Assembly (NCBI RefSeq): GCF_011761345.1
Contig: NZ_JAASRY010000002.1
Span: 496,001-560,000 of the forward strand
Reading direction: 5' to 3'
DNA: 64,000 nucleotides
Source of the DNA: Thalassobacillus devorans
GTDB taxonomy: Bacteria; Bacillota; Bacilli; Bacillales; Halobacillaceae
Both the position numbers and the translations under genes were made by a program. Positions 26,156-36,024 of this stretch are shown here, piece by piece; positions within the stretch are counted from its first letter, which is position 1, and each line of letters begins with the position of its first letter. Below the pieces are notes generated by a model. The model had not been told where the DNA came from. It was given only the letters and a program-made list of their open reading frames with translations, and made no database searches.

Positions 26156-26710
26156 ATGAACTATAACATTCGTGGTGAAAACCTAGAAGTGACCGAGGCT
26201 ATTAATGATTACGTGGAGAAGAAAGTAGGAAAGCTAGAGCGCTACTTTGATGAACCGGTAACTTCCGAGGTCCATGTTAATTTAAGTGTCTATAATGATG
26301 AGCAGGAAATCGAGGTAACGATTCCAATGAAGAATCTGCTTCTACGTGCAGAGGAAAGACACACCGATCTGTACGCTGCCATCGACCTTGTGGTTGATAA
26401 ACTGGAACGACAAATCCGAAAGCATAAAACAAAAGTGAACCGCAAGTTCCGCCAGGAAGGTGCTCCGAAATATGTGTTTGCAGAATTGGAGAAGGAAGCC
26501 GAGCGGCAAAATGGTGCAAGTGACGATGATGACATCGAAATCGTCCGTCAAAAACGCTTTGATTTGAAGCCGATGGATTCCGAAGAAGCGGTATTGCAAA
26601 TGGATATGCTGGGTCATAACTTCTATGTCTATACAAATGCGGAAACTAACGAAACGAACGTGGTGTACCGTCGTCGCGACGGTAAGTATGGTTTAATTGA
26701 ACCAAGCTGA
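26156..26710 (+). CDS. hpf: Ribosome hibernation promoting factor, long form
   Basis: A 184-residue long HPF (YvyD) that dimerises 70S ribosomes into inactive 100S particles during stress. The N-terminal ribosome-binding domain begins MNYNIRGENLEVTEAINDYV and includes RQIRKHKTKVNRKFR. The C-terminal dimerisation domain carries VRQKRFDLKPMDSEEAVLQM and ends VVYRRRDGKYGLIEPS. The start at 26156 has AAAGGAGG ten bases upstream and matches B. subtilis. Two sigma-B-like promoters precede it. Confidence 0.96.
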   Translation: MNYNIRGENLEVTEAINDYVEKKVGKLERYFDEPVTSEVHVNLSVYNDEQEIEVTIPMKNLLLRAEERHTDLYAAIDLVVDKLERQIRKHKTKVNRKFRQEGAPKYVFAELEKEAERQNGASDDDDIEIVRQKRFDLKPMDSEEAVLQMDMLGHNFYVYTNAETNETNVVYRRRDGKYGLIEPS

Positions 26711-26718
26711 ATGTAATC

Positions 26719-26746
26719 AAGGCGATCCTGTCAAGGGTCGCCTTTT
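26719..26746 (+). terminator. Terminator after hpf
   Basis: AAGGCGA/TCGCCTT outer stem with CC/GG inside, then TTTTC. Confidence 0.8.
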
Positions 26747-26979
26747 CAATTAAGAGTAAACACTATTTTCCTTATAGTTATAAAGATAAGAAAAACTTGC
26801 CTTTTTGCAAAACTACCATGCAAAATAGCCTGAAAGTCGAATAATAGCCTGACAAATGTCCTTTTTCGACAAAAACTGCGGCTGGTTTTGCTAAGAAGCG
26901 TCATTGGTAATAAATCAACCGTCGTGGTATAACAAAATAGCCGGCATACATTATTATCCTTCCCTAGGAGGCGTACCTT

Positions 26980-27198
26980 TTGGATACTTATATGACGAAG
27001 GAATACCAGGAATTGTTTCATAAGCTAATGCAGCAAGAAAAAACGATCGCTCAGCTTGTAGAAATCATTGCAGCTGCAAACAAGCGAATCTATGATTTGG
27101 ATCGCAGGCAATTGGGCTATGAACACCGGCTGCTTGTACGTGAGCATACTTTATCACTGACAAGTTCCGCAAACCGGTCAACACCCATTGCTGAATGA
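26980..27198 (+). CDS. Hypothetical small helical protein, 72 residues
   Basis: Not recognised. A TTG start has AGGAGG eight bases upstream, which supports translation. The product is 72 residues, mostly one amphipathic helix (YQELFHKLMQQEKTIAQLVE, IIAAANKRIYDLDRRQ) with coiled-coil character and no membrane segment. It stands alone between hpf and secA. Confidence 0.6.
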   Translation: MDTYMTKEYQELFHKLMQQEKTIAQLVEIIAAANKRIYDLDRRQLGYEHRLLVREHTLSLTSSANRSTPIAE

Positions 27199-27227
27199 TA
27201 CTCCGCAAAACCTCAAACGTCTCCAGG

Positions 27228-27261
27228 CCAAAGAGCAGTCCATCCCCGGGCTGCTCTTTGG
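27228..27261 (+). terminator. Hairpin after the small ORF
   Basis: Perfect 11-bp stem CCAAAGAGCAG/CTGCTCTTTGG with a 12-base loop; the following tract TCGTTTAGG is poor in T. Confidence 0.65.
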
Positions 27262-27289
27262 TCGTTTAGGACATGCTGTGTGCCCTTTG

Positions 27290-27319
27290 TTGTCAGGCAA
27301 CTAAAGGAAGTGTTATTAT
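27290..27319 (+). promoter_or_regulatory. Sigma-A promoter for secA
   Basis: TTGTCA, 18 bases, then TATTAT with an extended TG one base before the -10. Confidence 0.65.
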
Positions 27320-27378
27320 TAAGTGTGGATTAAACTATACAACCGGATTATTACCAATTTAATAGAGGAGCGGTTGCA

Positions 27379-29892
27379 ATGCTTGGAACCCTAAAGAAAA
27401 TTTTTGGTGACGGCAACCAGCGCCAGATCAACCGGCTGCAAAAGAAAGCCGATGAAATTGAAGCGTTGGAGCCTGAGATGGAAAAATTATCAGACGATGG
27501 TCTGCGTAATAAAGCAGAAGATTTTAAACAACGCTATCAAAATGGTGAAAGTCTAAATGACTTGCTTCCTGAAGCTTTTGCGGTAGTCCGCGAAGGGGCA
27601 AAGCGTGTACTAGGCATGCGCCCATTCAATGTGCAGCTGTTAGGAGCAATTGCATTACATGAAGGGAATATCGCAGAAATGAAAACAGGGGAAGGTAAAA
27701 CCCTTGCTTCGACGATGCCTGCCTATTTGAATGCCATTAGCGGCAATGGTGTGCATATTATTACCGTAAACGATTACCTGGCCAGCCGTGATGCTGGTGA
27801 AATGGGCAAGCTTTACGATTTTCTTGGATTAACAGTCGGCTTGAACTTAAACGGCATGATTAAAGAAGAAAAACGGGAAGCATATGATGCAGATATTACG
27901 TATGGGACAAACAATGAGTTCGGCTTTGATTACTTAAGGGACAATATGGTGCTGTACAAGGAACAAATGGTGCAGCGTACGTTGCCATTTGCCATCATTG
28001 ACGAAGTGGACTCGATTTTGATTGATGAAGCGCGTACCCCGTTGATTATTTCCGGTACCGCGCAAAAGTCTGCTGATTTATATGTGAAAGCAAATGCTTT
28101 TGTCCGGCTTCTTGAGAACGAAGAAGATTATACGTATGAGGAAAAAACAAAAGGCGTACAATTGACAGAGGAAGGAATCAATAAAGCGGAGCGTTATTTT
28201 GCGATTGAAAACTTGTTTGACCTTTCCAATGTGTCGCTTATCCATCACATCAACCAGGCCTTGAAAGCTCATGCGGCAATGCACCGTGATACGGATTATG
28301 TGGTGGATGACGGAGAGGTGGTCATCGTCGACCAGTTCACCGGCCGTTTAATGAAAGGCCGGAGATACAGCGATGGTCTGCACCAGGCTATTGAAGCGAA
28401 AGAGGGGCTGGAAATCCAGAATGAAAGCATGACACTAGCTTCGATTACGTTCCAGAACTTTTTCCGTATGTATGACAAGCTGGCTGGTATGACAGGTACC
28501 GCAAAAACAGAAGAAGAAGAATTCCTGAATATCTATAATATGAGGGTTATTGCTATACCGACGAACAAACCAATCATCCGTGATGATAAGGCTGACCTTG
28601 TCTATAAGACGATTGAAGGTAAGTTTAAAGCGGTTGTTGAAGAAATCAAACAGCGTTATGAAAAGGGACAGCCAGTACTAGTGGGTACCGTTGCTGTCGA
28701 GACGTCTGAATTGATTTCACGCTATTTGAAGAAGGCTGGAGTGGCGCATAATGTGCTGAATGCGAAAAATCATTTCCGGGAAGCGGAAATCATTGAGAAT
28801 GCCGGTCAAAAAGGTGCTGTCACTATCGCAACAAACATGGCGGGACGTGGAACCGACATTAAGCTTGGAGATGGTGTTCGTGATCTTGGCGGATTAGCCG
28901 TCATCGGTACAGAACGGCATGAATCCCGCCGGATTGACAACCAGCTCCGTGGACGTTCCGGTCGTCAGGGAGATCCTGGTATGTCCCTATTCTATTTGTC
29001 CATGGAAGATGAACTGATGCGCCGTTTTGGTTCAGATAATATGCGTAACATGATGGATCGTTTAGGCATGGACGACAGCCAGCCAATCGAAAGTAAAATG
29101 GTTTCACGCGCGGTGGAATCGGCACAAAAACGAGTCGAGGGCAACAACTTCGATGCCCGTAAAACGGTTCTTTCCTATGACGATGTCTTACGTCAGCAGC
29201 GTGAAGTTATTTACAAGCAGCGTTTCGAAGTGCTGGACTCCGAGAATCTCCGTGGAATTATTGAAGAGATGGTTCAATCAACGATTGAACGAACCGTCCA
29301 GGCCTATACAACGGACGAACTCGATGAGAATTGGGAGTTAGATTCCATCGTCAAGTATATGCAAGCTAACCTCCTCCATGAGGGCGATATTACGGAAGGC
29401 GAACTAAAAGGAAAAGAGCCGGAAGAAATGACCGAACTCCTCATGGAAAAAGTGAAGCAGCGATATGACGAGAAAGAAACAGAGATGGAAGAAGACCAGA
29501 TGCGTGAATTTGAACGTGTCATATTGCTTCGTACCGTCGACCAGAAATGGATGGATCATATCGATCAAATGGACCAGCTGCGTCAAGGGATTCACCTAAG
29601 AGCTTATGGACAGACAGATCCACTTCGTGAGTATCAGATGGAAGGCTTCTCCATGTTTGAACAAATGATCCAGAATATCGAAGAAGAGGTCTCCCGCTAT
29701 GTCATGAAAGCGGAGGTCCGTAATAATCTGCAGCGTCAGGAAGTCGCTCAGGGAGCGAAGGCGGTCTCCGGCAGCCAGCAGAGCGAAGAAAAGAAGACAC
29801 GTAAGCCTTATGTAAAAAAAGAAGATGTCGGTCGTAACGATCCATGCCCATGCGGAAGCGGCAAAAAGTATAAGAACTGCCACGGCAAGTAG
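27379..29892 (+). CDS. secA: Protein translocase ATPase SecA
   Basis: The 837-residue motor of the Sec pathway, which pushes preproteins through SecYEG. Seen in order: Walker [12 protein letters not shown] near residue 102, [19 protein letters not shown] with Walker B, the preprotein cross-linking domain, the second nucleotide-binding fold with [13 protein letters not shown] and [13 protein letters not shown], a helical scaffold, and a C-terminal zinc-binding tail [15 protein letters not shown]. Length and context before prfB match B. subtilis. GAGGAGC precedes the ATG. Confidence 0.98.
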   Translation: MLGTLKKIFGDGNQRQINRLQKKADEIEALEPEMEKLSDDGLRNKAEDFKQRYQNGESLNDLLPEAFAVVREGAKRVLGMRPFNVQLLGAIALHEGNIAEMKTGEGKTLASTMPAYLNAISGNGVHIITVNDYLASRDAGEMGKLYDFLGLTVGLNLNGMIKEEKREAYDADITYGTNNEFGFDYLRDNMVLYKEQMVQRTLPFAIIDEVDSILIDEARTPLIISGTAQKSADLYVKANAFVRLLENEEDYTYEEKTKGVQLTEEGINKAERYFAIENLFDLSNVSLIHHINQALKAHAAMHRDTDYVVDDGEVVIVDQFTGRLMKGRRYSDGLHQAIEAKEGLEIQNESMTLASITFQNFFRMYDKLAGMTGTAKTEEEEFLNIYNMRVIAIPTNKPIIRDDKADLVYKTIEGKFKAVVEEIKQRYEKGQPVLVGTVAVETSELISRYLKKAGVAHNVLNAKNHFREAEIIENAGQKGAVTIATNMAGRGTDIKLGDGVRDLGGLAVIGTERHESRRIDNQLRGRSGRQGDPGMSLFYLSMEDELMRRFGSDNMRNMMDRLGMDDSQPIESKMVSRAVESAQKRVEGNNFDARKTVLSYDDVLRQQREVIYKQRFEVLDSENLRGIIEEMVQSTIERTVQAYTTDELDENWELDSIVKYMQANLLHEGDITEGELKGKEPEEMTELLMEKVKQRYDEKETEMEEDQMREFERVILLRTVDQKWMDHIDQMDQLRQGIHLRAYGQTDPLREYQMEGFSMFEQMIQNIEEEVSRYVMKAEVRNNLQRQEVAQGAKAVSGSQQSEEKKTRKPYVKKEDVGRNDPCPCGSGKKYKNCHGK

Positions 29893-29895
29893 ATT

Positions 29896-29931
29896 GGAAG
29901 GACACTCTCTCGTTAAGGGGGAGTGTCTTCC
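29896..29931 (+). terminator. Hairpin between secA and prfB
   Basis: GGAAGGACACTC and GAGTGTCTTCC pair with one bulged G. No T run, so termination may be partial and let secA transcripts read into prfB. Confidence 0.5.
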
Positions 29932-29969
29932 CCTGTGAAAGATCAGAAATTAATGTAGAGGTGATTGTG

Positions 29970-31071
29970 ATGGATATGGCGGAAATTCGTCATGAGTTAG
30001 ACAATATGGCTAAGCGATTAGCGGACTTTAGGGGGTCTCTTTGACGTCGATCAAAAGAAGGCCAGAATTGCAGAACTGGAAGAAGAAATGACAGCCCCTG
30101 ATTTTTGGGATGATCAGAATAACGCCCAGAAAGTCATTAATGAGGTCAATGGTTTAAAAGATATGGTGCATACCCTTGAGAACCACGAAGAAGCCCATGA
30201 GAACATGGAGGTTTCTTATGAACTCGTTAAAGAAGAAAATGATGAAGAGCTGGCTGCTGATTTGGAAGAAGAAGTCAAACAACTGCAGACAGACTTGAAC
30301 CAATTTGAGTTGAATATGCTGTTGAGTGAACCTTACGATAAAAATAATGCTATTCTGGAGTTACATCCTGGGGCAGGCGGGACCGAATCCCAGGACTGGG
30401 CAAGCATGCTCTTACGTATGTACACCCGCTGGGCGGAACGAAAAGGTTTCAAAGTAGAAACGATGGATTATCTGCCAGGGGACGAAGCGGGTGTTAAGAG
30501 TGTAACCTTGATGATTAAAGGGCATAACGCTTATGGCTATTTGAAAGCAGAAAAAGGAGTACATCGGCTAGTGAGAATTTCTCCATTCGACTCTTCGGGA
30601 CGGCGACACACTTCGTTCGTTTCTTGTGAGGTTATGCCAGAATTTGATGATCAGGTCGAAATTGATGTGCGTACAGAAGACTTGAAGATCGATACCTACC
30701 GTTCGAGTGGCGCGGGGGGGCAGCATGTCAATACGACAGACTCGGCTGTCCGGATTACCCATACACCGACAAATACGGTAGTGACCTGTCAGTCAGAACG
30801 TTCTCAGATTAAAAACAGGGAACAGGCGATGAAAATGCTGAAAGCAAAGCTATATCAGCTGGAAATCGAAAAACAACAGCAGGAACTGGATGAGATCCGT
30901 GGAGAGCAGAAAGAAATCGGCTGGGGAAGCCAGATTCGTTCTTATGTTTTCCATCCGTATTCTATGGTGAAAGACCATCGCACCAGCCTTGATATTGGGA
31001 ATACACAGGGAGTGATGGATGGCGATATTGATCCATTCATTAATGCCTACCTCCGTTCCCAAATGAATTAA
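29970..31071 (+). CDS. prfB: Peptide chain release factor 2, with programmed +1 frameshift
   Basis: Release factor 2 (366 residues after frameshifting) reads UAA and UGA stop codons. The first 24 codons run from ATG 29970 to CTT at 30039-30041, an in-frame TGA follows, and skipping T30042 continues as GAC from 30043 to the stop at 31071. Conserved parts include [15 protein letters not shown] and the peptidyl-hydrolysis loop [26 protein letters not shown] precedes the ATG. A start at the internal ATG 30088 would delete the N-terminal domain. Confidence 0.96.
30030..30045 (+). promoter_or_regulatory. RF2 programmed frameshift site
   Basis: AGGGGG acts as an internal Shine-Dalgarno, TCT spaces it, then CTT-TGA-C is the slippery stop. 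When RF2 is scarce the ribosome shifts +1 at CTT and finishes RF2, the classical autoregulation. Confidence 0.96.
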
Positions 31072-31081
31072 TAAATGCCTG

Positions 31082-31118
31082 GACCTCGCTCAAATAAGAA
31101 GAGCGGGGTCTTTATTTT
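31082..31118 (+). terminator. Terminator after prfB
   Basis: GACCTCGCTC pairs with GAGCGGGGTC (one wobble), then TTTATTTT. Confidence 0.85.
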
Positions 31119-31217
31119 GGTCTTAGAACCAGGTTTTTTCATAGTTAAATAGTGAAAAATACGAGAATTCCACTTACAATGAAAGAAGTAATTTAAAAAG
31201 AAAGGAGGGGCTGTGCG

Positions 31218-31490
31218 ATGTCAGAAGATAAACATTGGTTTCGGATTGCTCACCGGGAAGCCTGGATCGGAGTCGGTCTGGCTGTATTCAACTTCATTTG
31301 GTGGTTTGGTTTTGCTTATGGTTTAGGCGGGGCTTCTCCATCATCCTATGATTACATATTTGGCCTGCCAGCCTGGTTTTTCTTTAGCTGCGTGTTAGGC
31401 TTTATTATCATGGTTGTTCTCGTCTTACTTGTGGTGAAGTTCTGGTTTATAGAGGTCCCGTTTGAGGAAGAAGGGGGAGACGAATCATGA
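31218..31490 (+). CDS. YhdT/DUF997 small membrane protein
   Basis: A 90-residue protein with two hydrophobic segments (about residues 18-37 and 50-76). It starts with HWFRIAHREAWIG and has IWWFGFAYGLG, the marks of DUF997/YhdT. These proteins are almost always encoded next to PanF-type symporters and may be an accessory subunit. The stop codon overlaps the start of panF by four bases (ATGA). AAAGGAGG precedes the ATG. Confidence 0.85.
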   Translation: MSEDKHWFRIAHREAWIGVGLAVFNFIWWFGFAYGLGGASPSSYDYIFGLPAWFFFSCVLGFIIMVVLVLLVVKFWFIEVPFEEEGGDES

Positions 31491-32926
31491 ATTGGTCTGT
31501 AGTAATCCCTCTGATTCTGTTCCTTTTATTGATTTTCGTTATTGGTTTTTGGGCAAGCAAACATATAAGAACTACCAATGCCTCCTTTTTATCCGAATAT
31601 TTTCTTGGAGGAAGACAATTAGGCGGTTTAATTCTGGCCATGACAATGATTGCCACTTATGGAAGTGCCAGCAGTTTTATCGGAGGGCCTGGAGTTGCGT
31701 ATACTGAAGGGTTGGGATGGGTGCTGCTTGCCATGTCCCAAGTAGTCACCGGATATTTTGTATTAATGGTGCTGGGAAAGAAATTCGCCATCATGAGCCG
31801 TCGCTATAAAGCCGTTACACTGATTGATTTCCTGAAAGGACGCTATCAGAGTAAGTGGGTGGTGCTGGTTTCCGCCTTCAGTATTATCATATTTTTATTT
31901 TCGGCCATGGCAGCCCAATGGGTAGGAGGCGCCCGGCTGATTGAATCGCTGACCGGTCTCAGTTACATATCTGCCCTATTCATTTTCGCGTTGTCCGTTC
32001 TAGTTTATGTTATTCTTGGAGGTTTTCGTGCAGTTGCTTTAACAGATACTGTCCAGGGGATCGTCATGCTATTCGGAACTTTAATACTTTTGATTGCAAC
32101 CATCGCTGCAGGTGGTGGTATTGATAACATAATGGCTGACCTTCAGGCAGAAAACCCGAACCTGATTACACCCTACGGGGCTGAAGGTACACTGTCAGCC
32201 AGCTATGTTTCATCATTCTGGATATTGGTCGGAGTGGGAGTTGTAGGACTTCCCCATGTCACCGTAAGGGCGATGTCCTATAAAAATTCCAAGGCCATGC
32301 ACAGGGCTTTGATTATCGGTACAGTTGTTGTAGGTTTCATCATGTTAAATATGCATCTGATTGGTGTATTTGCCCGTCCCATCCTGCCTGGCATCGAGGT
32401 AGGGGATAAAGTAATGCCATTGATAGCTCTGGAAGTACTGCCAGCCTGGCTGGCCGGAGTTGTCCTTGCTGCTCCCATGGCAGCCATCATGTCTACGGTG
32501 GATTCGCTTTTGCTGGTTGTCAGTTCAGCTGTAGTAAAGGATGTCTATTTGAATTATATCGAGCCGAAAGCTACACATGAAAAAGTGAAAAAGCTTAGTT
32601 TTTCGATAACAGCTATCCTGGGAATACTGGTGTTTTTGATGGCGCTCGATCCGCCAGAATTATTAATTTGGCTGAACTTATTTGCATTCGGCGGATTGGA
32701 GGCTGCTTTTATCTGGCCGGTAGTTTTAGGGTTATATTGGAAAAAAGGGAATAAATATGGGGCACTCGCTTCTATGCTGATCGGTATTCTTTCCTATATA
32801 ATATTCCATCTTTACTTGCCGAACCTTTTCGATATGCACACCGTTGTGATGCCTGTACTGCTTTCTTTGATTGGTTATGTGGTGGTGAGTATCGCCTCCA
32901 GTTCACGTGTTACCGTCCCTGAATAA
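31487..32926 (+). CDS. panF: Sodium/pantothenate symporter
   Basis: A 479-residue Na+:solute symporter (SSF family) with about 13 membrane segments. FLGGRQLGGLILAMTMIATY near the start is the SSF core, and GGPGVAYTEGLGWVLLA and VTLIDFLKGRY are PanF-type. Pairing with the YhdT-like gene supports pantothenate as substrate, feeding coenzyme A synthesis. It overlaps the previous stop by four bases. A related choice would be a proline symporter, less likely given context. Confidence 0.87.
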   Translation: MNWSVVIPLILFLLLIFVIGFWASKHIRTTNASFLSEYFLGGRQLGGLILAMTMIATYGSASSFIGGPGVAYTEGLGWVLLAMSQVVTGYFVLMVLGKKFAIMSRRYKAVTLIDFLKGRYQSKWVVLVSAFSIIIFLFSAMAAQWVGGARLIESLTGLSYISALFIFALSVLVYVILGGFRAVALTDTVQGIVMLFGTLILLIATIAAGGGIDNIMADLQAENPNLITPYGAEGTLSASYVSSFWILVGVGVVGLPHVTVRAMSYKNSKAMHRALIIGTVVVGFIMLNMHLIGVFARPILPGIEVGDKVMPLIALEVLPAWLAGVVLAAPMAAIMSTVDSLLLVVSSAVVKDVYLNYIEPKATHEKVKKLSFSITAILGILVFLMALDPPELLIWLNLFAFGGLEAAFIWPVVLGLYWKKGNKYGALASMLIGILSYIIFHLYLPNLFDMHTVVMPVLLSLIGYVVVSIASSSRVTVPE

Positions 32927-32980
32927 AACAATGGAGAGTCACTTTTAGTGTTTTTCTAATATTATTTAGCTTTGTTAAAT

Positions 32981-33008
32981 CTTCCATTAAAGCTCCCTTT
33001 AATGGAAG
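32981..33008. repeat. Perfect 11-bp inverted repeat behind panF
   Basis: CTTCCATTAAA (32981-32991) and TTTAATGGAAG (32998-33008) with a six-base loop. It has no T run; its right arm overlaps the left end of composite element 2, so it may be part of that element or a weak terminator. Confidence 0.6.
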
Positions 33009-33507
33009 ACTCAGTTTCGAGAGAAACTGTTTCCGTTATAGTGTTGGGAATTGGGTGGTCCGGGAAATCACTCGCTTTCCATGGGCGTACGGTGAGCTTC
33101 CTCGGGCTAAAGCCCTGCGGGACCTCACCATGTACTATCCTCCCATAGGAGTCTCGCAATTTCCCGGACCTCCTTTCGTTTATGGGAGAAACGGAAACAA
33201 CGTTATGCAGTCCTTCAACAATAGTGAGCTACTTATAAAAGCGTGCTTGTAACCTTCAACCTCGAGTCATATTATTCGGTGATCGTGGAAGATTTTTTCA
33301 GCTATGCGGGGTTCTTTTCTCCCATCCTTCGGATGGGTTGGTTGGGAAACTGCGAGACTCCCGTGGGAGAAGGATCTAGGCGAGATCCCACAGGGCGATA
33401 GCCCGAGGAAGCTCGCCAGATCCCCCACAGGAAAGCGAGTAGTTTCCCAGCCAGCCCTGACGCTATTATGGTAAAAAGCCCTCACTATCTTGAAACTGAG
33501 TCTTCCA
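33003..33507. repeat. Composite palindromic intergenic element 2 (about 505 bp)
   Basis: The ends are near-perfect 20-bp inverted repeats (33003-33022 and 33488-33507, 19 of 20 matching; core GAAGACTCAGTTTCGAGA). Inside are two hairpin units in opposite orientation. One lies at 33057-33170, closed by the perfect 12-bp pair GGTCCGGGAAAT/ATTTCCCGGACC. The other lies at 33336-33456, closed by GGTTGGTTGGGAAACT/AGTTTCCCAGCCAGCC with wobbles. Each unit carries GAGACTCC..GGGA and GAAAGCGAG blocks or their complements. No real gene lies within. It fills most of the 760-bp gap between panF and the next gene. Confidence 0.85.
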
Positions 33508-33579
33508 CAATTCGGCCCTTTAGTTGAATAAGTAACTCATAATATTGCTTCACCGTGTTAATGCGTTATTTTGTTGTCG

Positions 33580-33608
33580 TTTACACCTTCAGAATCCAGT
33601 GTTATACT
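33580..33608 (+). promoter_or_regulatory. Sigma-A promoter for the YitT-family gene
   Basis: TTTACA, 17 bases, TATACT, with an extended TG before the -10; 78 bases before the start codon. Confidence 0.75.
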
Positions 33609-33686
33609 CCTATCTCATGAGCTAAAGATAAGAGAGAAACGAAGGATGGTTACTTCGCAGAATTCAACGTAGTAGAGGTGGAAAAA

Positions 33687-34562
33687 ATGATGATGATGGC
33701 CAAACGGTATCGGAGGGAGCCGATGCCTGAAATACTCCGGCATGTTTTAGAATACAGTTTCGTAATCATAGGTTCATTTTTCGTAGCGCTGGCTTTTAAC
33801 GTCTTCTTACTGCCCAATAACATTGCATCCGGTGGGGTTGCCGGGATTAGTACCATAACCAAAGGAGTTTTTGGTTGGGAGCCAGGACTTGTCCAGGGGC
33901 TGCTTAATGTCCCATTATTCATTACCGGCGTTATTATACTAGGGAAGAACTTTGGAATAAAGTCATTCATTGGGACTTTGATTCTTCCGTTGTTTGTTTA
34001 TATGACTAGTGGATTATCACCTGCCACCCCAAACCCTTTATTAGGTGCAATATTTGGAGGGATGGGTGTCGGTCTCGGTCTTGGTATTGTATTCAGGGGT
34101 CGTGCCTCGACTGGTGGCATCGACTTGGCTGCACAGATCCTCCATAAATATACGCACCTTCCCTTAGGAGTAAGTGTGGCGTTATTAGATGGTATGATCG
34201 TCATAACTTCAGCAATTGTCTTTTCTTTGGAAGCAGGATTATATGCGCTGATCGGTTTATTTGCAACAAGTCGTACCATTGATTTTGTCCAGGTTGGATT
34301 GAACACCTCGAAAAATGTCATGATCATTTCCGACCAGGTGGAAGAAATCTGTCAGGCTATTTTAAATGAAATAGACCGTGGTGTTACAGTACTGGATGGA
34401 TCAGGTGGATATACGGAACAAAGCCGTAAAGTGGTGATGTGTGTTGTCCAGCAGAACGAATTCATTAAATTGACACAAACTGTTAAAATGATTGATTCCG
34501 AGGCTTTTGTAGTGGCAATGAATGCCACTGAGGTATTGGGGAAGGGTTTTAAAACTTCCTGA
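33687..34562 (+). CDS. yvjA: YitT-family membrane protein (YvjA-like)
   Basis: A 291-residue protein with five or six membrane segments in the first 190 residues (FLLPNNIASGGVAGISTI, GIVFRGRASTGGIDLAAQIL), followed by a soluble DUF2179 domain (SKNVMIISDQVEEICQAILNEIDRGVTVLDG). The family is widespread in Firmicutes with unknown transport role. It lies just upstream of cccB as yvjA does in B. subtilis. ATG 33687 is preferred over GTG 33678 because AGAGGTG sits six bases before it. Confidence 0.88.
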   Translation: MMMMAKRYRREPMPEILRHVLEYSFVIIGSFFVALAFNVFLLPNNIASGGVAGISTITKGVFGWEPGLVQGLLNVPLFITGVIILGKNFGIKSFIGTLILPLFVYMTSGLSPATPNPLLGAIFGGMGVGLGLGIVFRGRASTGGIDLAAQILHKYTHLPLGVSVALLDGMIVITSAIVFSLEAGLYALIGLFATSRTIDFVQVGLNTSKNVMIISDQVEEICQAILNEIDRGVTVLDGSGGYTEQSRKVVMCVVQQNEFIKLTQTVKMIDSEAFVVAMNATEVLGKGFKTS

Positions 34563-34628
34563 ATTGGTTATAATATCCTTGATGGTGTATTCGCTATCAT
34601 AAACTACTTCGATTGGGGGAGTAACGAA

Positions 34629-34985
34629 ATGAAAAAAGCGTTAATGGCTGTACTTTTCGGTTCAGCGCTTGTGCTCGGCGCCTGCGGTGGCGGCGGAGAT
34701 GAAGGTGCTGAAGAAAATGGCGGCGGAGATGCCGGCACAGAAGAAAACGGCGGTGGCGAAGTCGATGTTGCAGCAGCTGAACAAGCTTTTCAAGAAAGTT
34801 GTGCCAGCTGTCATGGTGGCGATTTATCCGGAGGTGCTGGGCCAGCTCTAGACAGTATCGGTTCCCAGTACTCTGAAGATGAGATCCGCGACATCATCAA
34901 GAATGGTAAAGGTTCCATGCCTGCCGAGCAAGCTACCGGGGAAGATGCAGATATGATTGCCGCATGGTTGGCTACACAAGAGTAA
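34629..34985 (+). CDS. cccB: Cytochrome c551 lipoprotein
   Basis: A 118-residue small cytochrome c anchored outside the membrane. The signal peptide ends in the lipobox LGAC (C19). A glycine/glutamate-rich linker (19-45) is followed by the heme site CASCH (C58, C61, H62) and the axial methionine in GSMPAEQA (M97). It passes electrons between the bc complex and terminal oxidases. It could also serve the copper nitrite reductase encoded at 60.6 kb, which is inference. GGGGGAG precedes the ATG. Confidence 0.94.
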   Translation: MKKALMAVLFGSALVLGACGGGGDEGAEENGGGDAGTEENGGGEVDVAAAEQAFQESCASCHGGDLSGGAGPALDSIGSQYSEDEIRDIIKNGKGSMPAEQATGEDADMIAAWLATQE

Positions 34986-35012
34986 TTGTAAAAAACGTAA
35001 TACTTAACAAGA

Positions 35013-35043
35013 AAACTTGGGCATCGCTTGCTCAAGTTTTTTT
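35013..35043 (+). terminator. Terminator after cccB
   Basis: AAACTTGGGC/GCTCAAGTTT stem with one G-T pair, then seven T. Confidence 0.85.
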
Positions 35044-35238
35044 GTGTCCTTAGAAATCTAACCTTGTGAAAAGTTTATTACTCAGGGCTTTCAAGGTATG
35101 TCAATAAGTCTTAGTTTATAAGGAATTATGTGTAAGGATTAATGTCGAACTTTGGCGTTTGTTGCAATTTAATTAAAGAATATAGGTTTTTTGAAATGAA
35201 AATGTAATAATTTTGTGTCATAAAAAGGCGAATTGTGA

Positions 35239-35247
35239 TGTTATAAT
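35239..35247 (+). promoter_or_regulatory. Extended -10 promoter element for ftsEX
   Basis: TGTTATAAT (TGn plus TATAAT), 91 bases before ftsE; no strong -35. The rest of the 34986-35337 gap is AT-rich without other recognisable signals. Confidence 0.6.
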
Positions 35248-35337
35248 ATTTATGGTATTCCAGTAGAGTTCAGTTTTGGTAAATTCTTGGGAGAGCACCA
35301 GGAGAATTACAACAAGGAAATTAAAGGTGATTTATTT

Positions 35338-36024
35338 ATGATAGAGATGCAATCTGTTTATAAGACCTATCCCAATGGGGTAACGGCTTTAAATGGTATA
35401 GATGTACATATTGAACAAGGCGAATTTGTGTATGTAGTGGGGCCCAGCGGAGCAGGTAAGTCTACATTTACCCGCTTGATGTTCCGGGAAGAAAAACCCA
35501 CAAAGGGCACCGTATTGGTAAATGGTGTTAACCTTTCCAGCCTAAAGGAGCGCAAAATCCCAAAACTTCGACGCCAAATCGGTGTAGTTTATCAGGATTT
35601 CCGTCTGCTTCCAAGACTATCAGTCTATGAAAACATCGCATTCGCGTTGGAAGTAATTGAAGAGTCTCCTAAAAACATCAAGAAACGAGTAATGGAAGTT
35701 TTAGATCAGGTCCGTCTGAAAAATAAAGCCCGCTTCATTCCGGACGAGCTGTCTGGGGGCGAACAGCAGCGGGTCTCGATAGCCAGAGCTATTGTCAATC
35801 ATCCTAAGCTGCTAATAGCAGATGAACCGACAGGGAACCTTGATCCTGATACATCATGGGAAATTATGAGCATCTTAGAAGAAATCAACGCCGCAGGAAC
35901 AACCGTGGTGATGGCCACTCACAGTAAAGACATTGTCGATAAAATGAGAAAGCGGGTCATCGCCATTGAAGATGGTTTAGTTGCGCGTGATGAGCACCGA
36001 GGTGAATACGGTTATGAAGCTTAG
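35338..36024 (+). CDS. ftsE: Cell-division ABC transporter ATPase FtsE
   Basis: A 228-residue ABC ATPase, the usual length. Walker A GPSGAGKS at residues 35-42, signature LSGGEQQRV, Walker B LLIADEPTGNLDP and the H-loop VMATHS are all intact. With FtsX it switches on peptidoglycan hydrolases at the membrane rather than moving a solute. ATG 35338 has AAGGTGA seven bases upstream and gives the family N-terminus; an upstream in-frame TTG at 35287 is unlikely. It overlaps ftsX by 11 bases. Confidence 0.97.
   Translation: MIEMQSVYKTYPNGVTALNGIDVHIEQGEFVYVVGPSGAGKSTFTRLMFREEKPTKGTVLVNGVNLSSLKERKIPKLRRQIGVVYQDFRLLPRLSVYENIAFALEVIEESPKNIKKRVMEVLDQVRLKNKARFIPDELSGGEQQRVSIARAIVNHPKLLIADEPTGNLDPDTSWEIMSILEEINAAGTTVVMATHSKDIVDKMRKRVIAIEDGLVARDEHRGEYGYEA

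Noticed and set aside
33055-33252. Reading frames inside the composite elements (also 33267-33485 minus and 32962-33159 minus)
   Set aside because: They arise from palindromic, GC-rich repeat sequence and lack ribosome-binding sites.
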